A stretch of DNA of 64,000 bases, from assembly GCF_023159225.1 (NCBI RefSeq), contig NC_063181.1:22656073-22720072 (forward strand), written 5' to 3'. Below the pieces are notes generated by a model. It made no database searches, had not been told where the DNA came from, and worked only from the letters and a program-made list of their open reading frames with translations. Each line of letters begins with the position of its first letter. The stretch's first letter is position 1. A program made the position numbers and the translations under genes. This document shows positions 12,441-21,530 of this stretch, one piece after another. The stretch comes from Perognathus longimembris pacificus (lineage: Eukaryota; Chordata; Mammalia; Rodentia; Heteromyidae).

Positions 12441-13792
12441 GGGGAGAAATCTGTGATGAGTTTGGAGAGGGAGTTTGGGTCCAGATTGTGGATTATCTTA
12501 AATGTCATCCTCTTCTACCCATTTTGGAGAAGAAAATGTTTTCAGTTTGCAGTACACTTTCTCCTGCTTTGAAACAGAAACCCAGGCTGCCAGCAAGCCT
12601 TCTGGAAGTATGATTCATGCCAAATCAGGAAAGGGTTAAGGGACAGCAGTCAAGGCCATCCTGTCACCCTTTCACACAACTACTTCGGATTCCTCCCTCC
12701 TTGGTCCATCTTCTCACTCCAGGGATGTGAATACTAGGGCCCTTGATACCTTTAATACACCTAGCATTTGGTGGGGAATCTCTAGTAGCAAGCTATAAGT
12801 AAAATATTCTTTTGCTAGCTTGAGAATGCTGTTGGAATCCAAACACTGAATTCTCTAAGAAAGAAAAATCCAACCTCAACATGGCATCTTGGATAAAAGT
12901 AAAAAAAAAAAAATCAGATTACCATAGGAAGCACAGGAAGATTCCTTGGGCTCCTTTGTTTGGGGAGGGGGGTGTTGGGCTCTCATACTAGCAAAGTCCT
13001 CTGATCTCATTTGGACCAGGTGTGTAGTGAGTGAACGTGAATATGTGTTTCAGCATGCTGACACACCTTTCCCACAGTCAGACTGCTGGTAGCATTCACT
13101 CTGGAACTTTGCAGTAAGTAAAAAGTAGCCAAGGGATTCTGCTCTTTCTCTGGAACATCCCTTGAGTATTGTTTTAATTTATGAAAGATCCCAACAACAT
13201 TGATTCCTTGACTCACCGAGATGCCTAAGGGAAGTGGTCGGTTGGCAGGGAGCTGGATGGAGACCCTTGCCAGTAGTGCAGCCTGCTGATGGCCAGCACT
13301 GACAGTGTGTAAAAACCTCCCAACAGCCCTAGAGCAGGGAACACTGCGCACAGCCACTTGGGGAGAAGACAAGATGGCAACGTGGGCACTGCTCTTAACA
13401 GATACCTGTCTGAAAAGGATGAAGGGATTCTTGACATTTCAAGAGGCAGTAAATTTATCTTTACATTTACTTAAACACATTTCTGAGCGATATCAAGAGA
13501 GTTGGGCTATTTTATGGGGAATAAAATGTGTTCAGGGAAAGTCATCATTTGAAAAATATTTTGGTACAGATTCTAAAAGTTGACAATAGATAGTCCCCTG
13601 CCCCCACATATACTGTTGAAATGACCTGAAGGTATACTATATGCTTCACAGTATTTAGAGTCCAGGAAAATATGTATGGAAATTTGCACTTAAGTTCTAT
13701 ATTTCATATATACTGGTATTTTGAGTACAGATAATAATGAACTTGCATGTATTAAATGTTTCTATTATATTAATCCAGTTACTTTGCATTTG
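12441..13792. other. Unique sequence, somewhat less AT-rich, no gene assigned
   Basis: Overlapping open frames on both strands at about 13000-13580 (up to 121 residues) arise because this stretch is poorer in AT and hence in stop codons. None has splice borders or a recognisable domain. An A13 run lies at about 12901. An unrecognised old LTR or transposon fragment is possible. Confidence 0.4.
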
Positions 13793-14151
13793 GATATATA
13801 ATTTTAAATTTTATTTTTATTGTCAAGGTGATGTATAGAGGGGTTACAGTTACATACAAAAGGTAGTGAGTACAGTTCCCTCTGCCCCAATCCCCTCTGC
13901 CTCCACGGAGTTGTAAAGGTGGTTTACATCATATTGTCTTGTAAGTATTGCTGTTGCATTGATTCGCATTTACCCTTTGTCTCACCATTTTGATGTTCTT
14001 CTTCCTTTCCCTAAGTCAGATAAACATATATACAATACCCAGGAGACCAAAATCAAATACAGTGACAACAGGAAGAAAATCAAAAGAAAAAGGCATAATT
14101 TCACACAGTGCGTTGAAAATAACAACACTGATAAACCAGATATATAATTTT
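13793..14151 (-). mobile_element. 5'-truncated L1 3' end with target-site duplication
   Basis: An L1 3' untranslated end inserted in minus orientation. The minus-strand terminus reads GTAACTGTAACCCCTCTATA, then CATCACCTTGACAATAAA. The same terminus is seen in plus orientation at 35590-35645, 41985-42015 and 44255-44290. A 13-base duplication GATATATAATTTT flanks it at 13793-13805 and 14139-14151, giving an insert of about 333 bases. Only 3'UTR remains, with no coding part. Confidence 0.75.
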
Positions 14152-14612
14152 TATGCCAGTACAGGGACTTAAACACATGGCCTCATGTGCTTACTTAGCT
14201 TTTTTCCCCTTCTTTTCCTCTCTTTCTCTTCCTCTCATTCTTTCCTTTCCTTTTCTTTTCCTTCCTTCCTCTTTGTTTCTTCCTGCCTTTGTTTCTTTCT
14301 TTCTCTTTCTCCCTCCCCTTCCCTTCCCTACCTTTCCCTATCTTCCCTTTGCCCTTCCTCTCCTCCTCCTTCCCTCTTTCCCTCTCTCACCCCTCTCCCT
14401 TTCTCTTTTTTTCTTTCTTTCTTTCCTACATCATTCTTTCTACAAAAGGTTAGCCTCTACCACTTGAACCATACTTCCATGGCTTTTTGCTCAGGTTAAT
14501 TGGGGATAGGAATCTTTCAGATTTATCTGTCTGGGCTCTATTTGATTAAGAATCCTCAGATCTCAACCTCTTGTGTAGCTAGTATTACAAATGTGAGCTA
14601 CCACTACCTGAC
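14152..14612 (-). mobile_element. 7SL-Geo composite SINE split by a polypyrimidine expansion
   Basis: On the minus strand the right part (14450-14612) carries the 7SL-type start, and the Geo-type right half begins near 14480. The distal end of the Geo half is at 14152-14199 (GCCAGTACAGGGACTTAAAC). Between 14200 and 14427 the element is interrupted by a CT-rich tract where other copies have only a short T-rich linker (GAGCTCTTTTGCTC). This indicates internal expansion of the linker rather than two insertions. Confidence 0.6.
14200..14427. repeat. Polypyrimidine tract, about 230 bases
   Basis: Almost pure C/T with TTCC, CTTT and CCCTT units. It produces spurious 104-residue Ser/Leu/Phe/Pro-rich open frames in two plus-strand registers, which are not genes. 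Polypurine-polypyrimidine DNA of this length can adopt triplex (H-DNA) structure; that is general knowledge, not shown here. Confidence 0.9.
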
Positions 14613-15019
14613 TTTGTTTCATTTTAAAAATGTATGATGCCCACATATGTCCACTAACATATTAGTTATCTCAATGGATTTCTTAGTATGTTACTGAAAG
14701 AGAAAAGTTTAAACATCTGTCCATGAGATATTAGTTAGCTTAACTGAATGGTAGTCCTTGTGCTTTTCAGTTCAAATGTCTTCAGCAAGTTATTATTTAT
14801 TAAGCACATGAGGCCAACCATTGGCGTCAGTTTTATTAAAGAGTAAAAATATAAGAGGATATATATTTAAGAAGTCCTGAAAGGTGATAGAAAACTGTCC
14901 TAACAATGTAGAGTCCAAAATAGGGAAGCAACTGTGGAAATACAAGAAAGAGCAATATTTAAGTTGGGATTTATTCTACAGTCGTCTCAGCCTCATTATT
15001 TCCAAGACAATATTCTTGA

Positions 15020-15400
15020 TCACTATCTTGGCCTGTTTTTGCTTCTATTACATGACACCTAAGACTAAGTAATTTATTCAGAGTTTGTTTCTTGGAGGTA
15101 TGGAGCCTGGGAAGGCCAAGATCTTGGATCTGGCCGGCTTAGTGTCTGCTGAAGGTCTAGCATCTGCTTCCAGGATGGGCTTCTTCATGAATGATGTGTT
15201 CTCCAGGGCAGATGAATGCTGTATCTCACATAGACTAAGGAAAGGTCTAGTTCATTCCTTCCAGCTCTTTTATGAGGCACTAATTCCTATTTTATCCTTG
15301 AAGGAAGAGCTGTCATGGCCTATAACTTCTAGAAGTACCTTTTGACACTATTACATAAGAAACTCAATTTCAGTATGCATTTTAGAGGTGTCACCAACAC
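15020..15400. mobile_element. Unassigned ancient interspersed repeat
   Basis: The stretch from TTGCTTCTATTACATGACACC through AAGTAATTTATTCAGAG, GGAGCCTGGGAAGGCCAAGATC and CATCTGCTTCCAGGATGGGC has the feel of a widespread mammalian repeat ('gggtaatttataaag...ggctgggaagtccaagatc'). I cannot name the family from memory. The open frame at 15085-15345 would be a by-product. Confidence 0.35.
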
Positions 15401-15689
15401 TCAGATGATAGAAATCTCTTTTCTCAGGCTTAAGCAAAGCCCCTTTTCCTTTGTTTATACTATCAGCCCTTTTGGCCATGCCTACAGGGAGATTAACTGC
15501 CCACAACTTGAATTTGATAAAGTTGTGCCGATTCTCAGTTGACTAGGTTTCTGGCATCCCTCACTTCTCACTGCCAGTGTCTTCATTTGAGCTGCCATTT
15601 TCCACAATGGATGACTGCAGAATGTCTTTTAACTGGGCCTCTTGTCACCTGTCCTTTATTGTTTCCATCTAGTTTTCTAGATTGTTCCT

Positions 15690-15830
15690 TCTTGATATGA
15701 TCCTGTCACTCCCTTCATGAACTCATAGTGGCTTCTATTTACCAAATGAAGCTGAGACTGCTGAGCATCCTACAGATGCCAAGATTCAGCTAAGACCGTG
15801 CAGCCTCACTTCCCTGGGTATCTCTTGGCC
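15690..15830 (+). mobile_element. Probable L2 fragment
   Basis: TGATCCTGTCACTCCCTTCA, then AGTGGCTTCTATTTACC and GACTGCTGAGCAT parallel the L2 coding-end text 'gatcatgtcactcccctgctcaaaaccctccagtggctccc...'. It is highly diverged. Confidence 0.4.
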
Positions 15831-15850
15831 ATAGTGTGTTTCACCCAGTT

Positions 15851-17002
15851 GGTCAAGTCTTCTTCTTTTTTTTTTTTCTTTACAGTATTTATTGTTTTCC
15901 TTTCATGAATTTTTATTGTAATTATAAAAGCGATGTACACAGGGGTTACAGTTACATGAGTCAGGTAAAGACTACATTTCTTTTGAACATGTCACCCCTT
16001 CCCTCCCTCCCAGTTGTTCCTTCCTGTCCCCACCCACAAGCTCTATAGTTCATTTTCCACAGTGCTAGTGAACATCACTGCTGCATTTGTTCACCCTTTG
16101 TCCCTCCATTTCTGTGTTCCTCCTTTCCCCTCCCAAAGACACATAAATGAACAAACAAGACAAAAGGAAAAGAAAACAAAACCAACAACAAAGGAAATTA
16201 AAAAACACAACTCTTGTTTGCATTTCCTGGGGCTCTTTTCGAGAAATATTATTTTATATGATCAGATGCTCATTGGTATTGTATCTTTGTGTTCCTCTCC
16301 TAAGAAAATCCTCCTTTGGTCTCACTTTGTGTGAATGCCTAGAGATCTGTATAACCTAACATATCCCAATATATATGTTTCTTGTTTATTGTCCAGTGTG
16401 TTTACTTGTAGATTTATAGGCACATTCTAGCTATCAAAATGAGGGAAACCATCCAACCTATGTTTCTTTGAACCAAGTTAACTTTTCTTTCTTTCTTTTT
16501 TTTTCTTCTTGGTCTGTTGGGGGGCTTGAACACTGTCTCTGAGCCACTTCCAGTTTTCTGGTGGTTAAATGGGGATTAGAGTGTCATAGACTTTCCTGCC
16601 CTGGCTCACCTTGAACCTCGATTCTCAGATCTCAGCCTCCTGAGTAGGTAGGATTATAGGTGTGAACCACTGGTGCCCAGCTTTGGCTTACTTTTCTTAA
16701 TATGATATTTTCCAAGTCTTTCATAGAGCAATCCTATGACCCAGCAATTCCACTCCTGGGGATTTATCCATTAGAACACAAACAATACCACACTAAGCCT
16801 ATCAGCACAACCATGTTCATTGCACATTATTTATCATAGCCAAGATATGGAATCAGCCCAGATATCCCTTGATGGATGAATGGACCGAGAAAATGTGGTA
16901 TTTTTACACAATGGAATTCTACTCCTCCATCAGAAAGAATGATATCGTGCCATTCTTAAGGAAATGGAGATACTTGGAAAAAATTATATTAGGTCAAGTC
17001 TT
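15851..17002 (-). mobile_element. L1 insertion with 5' inversion (twin priming)
   Basis: An 11-base duplication GGTCAAGTCTT lies at 15851-15861 and 16992-17002. After the left copy comes a T-rich tail, then L1 3'UTR in minus orientation, extending into the 3' end of ORF2 near 16690-16718. At about 16719 orientation flips: 16719-16991 is plus-oriented ORF2 sequence immediately upstream of that point. It encodes YTMEFYSSIRKNDIVPF, matching the conserved C-terminal ORF2 block. Both arms end on the same L1 stretch (ACTTGGAAAA), as twin priming predicts. A 7SL-Geo SINE interrupts the minus arm. The element is dead: it is truncated and lacks the endonuclease and RT motifs. Confidence 0.8.
16500..16684 (-). 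mobile_element. 7SL-Geo SINE nested in L1, Geo half shortened
   Basis: The minus-strand 7SL part begins near 16684 (rc of GTGAACCACTGGTGCCCAGC) and includes rc of CTCAGCCTCCTGAGTAGGTA. The Geo half is present but lacks about 35 internal bases relative to other copies: GCTTGAACACTGTCTCTGAG runs straight into CCACTTCCAG. A diverged duplication (…ACTTTTCTT at about 16481-16489 and 16690-16698) is compatible with insertion into the older L1. Confidence 0.75.
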
Positions 17003-18065
17003 ATGTCTCTGTCAGGTTAAACCTTGTCTTGAAAATAGTTCTTGCTTATTTTTATTTTTTCAAATTAGTTACATTCTTCTGCTGCCATATACCTATAACA
17101 GTTGTGGATTGTTCTGAAGTATTTCCTTCTAAGAGTAGGAAATAATTTAAAGATCATACAGGATAAGCTTCTTTTAAATGGGACAACAGTGAAGCAGGGA
17201 CACACATGTAATTATACCCAATATCTGCTTTTCAGTTGTCCTTGAATTGAACCCAAGGGCATTTCCCAAAGAGACCTCCGATTCCATACCTCCGTGGCAG
17301 CCCTCACAGCTTTGCTCCCAAATTCCTGTCTTCCTCATGGATACTGTGTCCTCTTTCTCTTAGAGTACAATGATTTCTTTCTTTGCGAGAGTTAATTGTA
17401 TATTATCAAACTTATTATATACTTTCAAAATAAAGACCATTATTTATTATTTACGACATAGTACCGTGGAGCTTAAGTTTCAAAGGAGTTTTTAACTTAG
17501 TATATATTCGTTATATATAGTAGTTGTTTTCTTTATGATATTTCATACATGTATAAAAGGTACTTTGATGGTATTGCCCACTCAAACCTCCCCACACCTC
17601 CATGCAATGCTCCCCTTTCTAACTGATTGATTGACATTCAGTGAACATTCCTCTCCAACTTCTTCCCATATCCCCCAAGCAGACTGCTGGTGTATGAATG
17701 TAAAGATCATATTATCCCTTGTTTTAAAACAGTACATAGTACAAAATATCTTACTATAGTTTCTTTTTCACTTGATTTGATTGCCCCTAAAGCTAAGGTC
17801 CTTGCTCATTTTGCTCCCATCTGTTTAACCAACAACCTAGCACCTCATTCATAATCCTAGATAAATATTTCTGGATTGCATGCACAAGTGAATGTAAGAC
17901 CTAGGATTCTAAACCATTACTTCAGACTACTAGTTTTACAATCTGTATTCTTTTCTCCCCAGAAGGTTTTAACTTTCTTCAATGGCAGCACCTTGACATT
18001 TCATTATTTGGTATCTTTAATTTTCCATCATTTTGGGAAACTGACTCTTCCTGTCTACCCTTTGT
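17003..18065. other. Mostly unique sequence
   Basis: Apart from the L2 relic at 17784-17880, nothing was recognised. A plus-strand open frame of 69 codons at 17876-18085 has no splice context. Confidence 0.5.
17784..17880 (+). mobile_element. L2-like LINE 3' end
   Basis: CTAAGGTCCTTGCTCATTTT, then AACAACCTAGCACCTCATTC and TAGATAAATATTTCTGGATT follow the L2 terminal order 'gggcagggac...cccagcacctagcacagtg...aataaatatttgttgaatg'. Confidence 0.5.
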
Positions 18066-18237
18066 TCAGTACTTTTCAACCATAACTACATTTAGAATCA
18101 CCCAGAGAATTCTCAAAAAATGCTAAAATTTCACCCCAAATTAATTAATTCCAAGTCTCTAGGGATGGGACCTGGCCTTAGTAACTTTTAAAAGCCTCTT
18201 TGATGTGTTTTTAAGGCAGTCAGGTTTTAGAAACAAG
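18066..18237. mobile_element. MER5-like hAT-Charlie nonautonomous DNA transposon
   Basis: The left end CAGTACTTTTCAACCATAAC and right end GGCAGTCAGGTTTTAGAAAC are diverged inverted ends of the 'cagtggttctcaacc...ggttgagaaccactg' type. The interior contains TTAGAATCACCCAGAGAATT and GGGATGGGACCTGGCCTTAG, matching the MER5-group internal pattern. Total length of about 170 bases fits such elements. The exact subfamily (MER5, MER58) cannot be settled by eye. Confidence 0.6.
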
Positions 18238-20388
18238 CAGTTTAAATCTCATCACCTTTTTGGTCACATATGCAACACCATCTCCTGAAGGGATTGCATG
18301 CATCCCCTGCTTTTCTTTCTTAGTATTTAGTAGCATGTAGTGAAGTGATTATATGATCAATACTTATTTCATTATTTTAGGATTTCTATTTCAACTGTGC
18401 TATAAGATCCATTAGGGCTGAGATTATATATTATATTAAATAACTTTCTGAAGACCAAAAGGTTTCTTTAGAATAATTTCCTTTTATTTGACCTGTTTCC
18501 ACTTGTCACTTTGCAGACTTAGGTTGATAAACAAAAATCAGTCTTCATAAACTGACTTGATTTGTAGTGCTTCTGTGGTTGGATAGTCAGCAAGTTTTTT
18601 CTATCTGTTCCATTGTATTCTTAGCTCTTTGGTAAGCTGCCTTGAGTTAGGGATCACCTGAGGTCCAGATCCAGGAGGAACAGGGCAAGTATGTGGTTCT
18701 TGATGTTACCTAAAAAATGGACTTTCCATGGCCATCTCTTGATTTTTATAAAATATTTATATGCTGCTATGGATTCCCTAAAATTACTGTTCTGTTATTA
18801 TGGTATGCAGCAAATTGAGTAGAAACCCCCAAATACAAATTGAGCCGCTCCTTGGGGGAGAGGGGGCAAGGTGTGGGGTGTTAAAGCAATTTCTTAAATG
18901 GATGCATGTGTTGTTGGCTGGGCTGACTTCTTCGCCATCCCATTGGTAAAGACCACAAATTTAGTGTGGTGGTTTTGTAAGGATAGTTTCCCTCCGGGAT
19001 AATCAAATATCAGTTTTGAAGCTATTTCTTCAGGCACTGCTGAAACTTTCCATAGGAAAGAAAAAAGGAGGATCACTTCACAGCTCTTTTTTTTTTTTCT
19101 GGAGTCTCTTTGAAAGGATTCAGCATGGATGGTGTAACTCAAGAGAAGAAGGGAAACTCTGTGTACAGAAAACCCATGTTTTTGTTATGTGACTAGTTTA
19201 CCACATTGGAGTTGTAGTCATCTAACTCCCTCCCACCCCAATCTTAATTTTTCCCTTTTAGTGGCATTATCCGCTGGAGTAGGTTTTGGCATTGTTTTAT
19301 GGCTACCAGGCAAACCTTTGTGGAGGTTCACTCCAAACCACAAACCATTTAGCAAATGCCCGTAGTATAGAAGTAATATTTTGAGCAGGCTTATGATAAA
19401 CTTTGAAATTTGTTTATGATAGATACATAATGCCTTTAAAAATTCAGATTTTTTTGTTTAATGCAGTGCAATTATTCATTATTATTTTTATACTCAAATT
19501 TCTAGAAGACTTAGAACATCATAAAGGGAAAGGGAAAAGGAAGCTATGTTTAAAACTTCAGCTGAATTTTTCTTGTTGGTGATGCTCTCAGTTGAATTTA
19601 AAAGGGGATGATTGAGAAAAGCTATCTAGAAGATGGTGCTAATGAGATGTGGGGGTTGCTGTGCTCTGTGATTAACTGGATCCCAAGAATCTAAGTGAAC
19701 TTCCCATTCACTTAGTATATATGTAAAACCACTAAGTTAACATCCCGCTGTACTCCGTGCTGGGGCTCTTGCTGACTGACTACAATGCCTGGCATTTCCA
19801 CTGTTCTCACACTTACAAAAATAAAATCAGAAAGCATGAGAGGATACGGAAAGACATCTGGTAGCACAAAATGAAGACATTTATCAAAAAGGATGCCTTT
19901 TTCCCTTAAGAAGAAAAAAAAAACTACATAATTTGTGTTTCATCCCGCTATGCTGCAAAGATGTTTCGCCAATTAGTAAAAAGTTGAATGCATAACAAAA
20001 AGGTGAAATAAAATATTTCTCTTGTGCTATATAATTGGCTTGACTCCATTTTTCCATCAAGTATCTTGCTTTAGTGTATTGATCATTCTGGTCTAATTGT
20101 GTAATTCGATTCAGAGGAGGTGCCATAGTGATAGTTTGATGGAGAACGGCAGTGACACACAGAGGTATTCTACAGACCTATGTTTTTAAAAAAAATAAAA
20201 CTTTTTAAAGAAATAAAATTTATAGCTTCTTTTGCAGGAATATACCTGCTCTATGATACTCATGGCATTGATTTTGGATATTCTTAAAATGTTATTTAAT
20301 ACAAAGGGCAAGGTTGGATGTCTCTTCACTCTGTTACAGCTCTTAGTTAGAGGTAGATAAGTCACTTTATAATTAAAAGGCATAAGCA
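18238..20388. other. Unique sequence, no gene seen
   Basis: No repeat family recognised. The open frame at 18894-19142 (minus, 82 residues) contains a Lys run encoded by a T-run and lacks splice borders. A C-rich to AT-rich alternation is present but uninformative. Confidence 0.5.
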
Positions 20389-20622
20389 CTGGTGGGTGGG
20401 AGTGGCTCACGCCTATAATCCTAGCTGTTCAGGAAGCTGATATCTGCAGATCTATCTCTGTCCAAAGCCAGCCCAGGCAGGCAGTAAAATCGATGAGACT
20501 CTTACCTTCAATTAGCCAACAAAAAGCCAGAAGTGGAGCTGTGGCTCAAGTAGTAGAACATTAGACCTGGGCATAAAAGCTCAAAGACAGCACCTAGGCC
20601 CTGAGTTTTGGCACCTGGGCTG
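20389..20622 (+). mobile_element. 7SL-Geo composite SINE
   Basis: The left part has the 7SL-type promoter text GAGTGGCTCACGCCTATAAT (A box) and TCCAAAGCCAGCC (B box), then AGACTCTTACCTTCAATTAG. The right half starts AGAAGTGGAGCTGTGGCTCA and ends GGCCCTGAGTTTTGGCACC, matching the right half of the IDL-Geo copies here. Its 3' end passes into a (CA)n microsatellite at 20624. I recognise the design but not a published name for this combination. Confidence 0.8.
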
Positions 20623-20623
20623 G

Positions 20624-20670
20624 TGCACACGCACACATGTGTGTGCACACACATACACACACACAGTGTG
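20624..20670. repeat. (CA)n/(TG)n microsatellite at a SINE tail
   Basis: The sequence alternates CACACG, CACACATGTGTG (self-complementary) and CACACACATACACAC. It sits exactly at the end of the preceding SINE, so it probably grew from the SINE tail. Confidence 0.9.
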
Positions 20671-20832
20671 TCCTTATTGGCATCTGTATATCTGTAAATG
20701 TCTACAAACATATATTGTTGTGACACACATTCCAGGCCTAAAAAATTAATTTTCTTATTTGGTGTTAGTGATTATTCTTTAGGCTTCTGTCTCTTCTATT
20801 ACTACTAAATGGCCAATTTTACCTTCATTCTT

Positions 20833-21039
20833 TTTTTTTTTTTTTGCCAGTCCTGGGGCTTGGACTCAGGGCCTGAGCACTGTCCCTGGCTTCTTTTTGC
20901 TCAAGGCTAGCACTCTGCCACTTGAGCCACAGCGCCACTTCTGCCTGTTTTCTGTATATATGTGGTGCTGAGGAATTGAACCCAGGGCCTCATGTATATG
21001 AGGCAAGCACTCTTGCCACTAAGCCATATCCCCAGCCCC
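20833..21039 (-). mobile_element. IDL-Geo dimeric SINE with 15-base duplication
   Basis: On the minus strand the element starts GGGCTGGGGATATGGCTTAG (ID-like left monomer), continues to the Geo right half (rc of CTTGAGCCACAGCGCCACTTC) and ends in an A-tail seen as T-run 20831-20845. A perfect 15-base duplication TTTACCTTCATTCTT flanks it at 20818-20832 and 21040-21054. The B box is recognisable as rc of TTGAACCC. Clean duplications and few changes mark it as young. Confidence 0.9.
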
Positions 21040-21186
21040 TTTACCTTCATTCTTATGTTGACTGTTTTACATATACATGTTCTAAGTAGAATAACACATT
21101 GTAACATATTTATTGTATCTGTTCAGGATTTTCTTTTTTCTTTTTGACATTTGTGTATATGTGTATTGGTGAACTGGAAAAGTCAT

Positions 21187-21312
21187 TTGGAAGTGGAGCT
21201 GTGTCTCAATTGGTACGGCAACAGCCTTCAGTGAAAGAAGTCAAGTGAAACTCAGCAAGCCCCTGAGTTTAAGCCCCAGGACCCCAACCCTGCCACCAAA
21301 CCAAACCAAACA
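21187..21312 (+). mobile_element. Geo-like right-half fragment
   Basis: GGAAGTGGAGCTGTGTCTCA at 21190, followed by CCCCTGAGTTTAAGCCCCAG, matches the Geo half of the SINEs here without any left monomer. It has an extra segment in the middle (AAAGAAGTCAAGTG). It ends in a (CAAAC)n-like tail, so it may be a 5'-truncated or solo copy. Confidence 0.55.
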
Positions 21313-21389
21313 AAACATTCATGTAGTACAAGGCTATGATTAAATGGAATTATTTTATGGGAAAAAGTACATTTGTGTAAATAAAAATA

Positions 21390-21530
21390 TATGAGATGGT
21401 ATACTCTTTATATATGATATATTATATGTATTGTACACTAAATATATATGATATACTACATATAACAATACACCATATACATACATGCATATATATATTC
21501 TATTTACATATACATGCATATTTTTGTGTT
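21390..21530. repeat. TATA-rich microsatellite with self-complementary blocks
   Basis: Tracts such as ATATATGATATACTACATAT and CATGCATATATATATTC are visible. Degenerate and AT-only in large part. Confidence 0.7.

Noticed and set aside
13007..13372. 121-codon minus-strand frame
   Set aside because: Overlapped by frames on the other strand, no splice sites or known domain; explained by locally lower AT content.
14153..14499. Two overlapping 104-codon plus-strand open frames
   Set aside because: They are Ser/Leu/Phe/Pro-rich translations of the polypyrimidine tract and SINE, not genes.
16869..17117. 82-codon plus-strand frame resembling reverse transcriptase C-terminus
   Set aside because: Real L1 ORF2 homology in the first 40 codons, but in the inverted arm of a dead, truncated insertion; not a gene.
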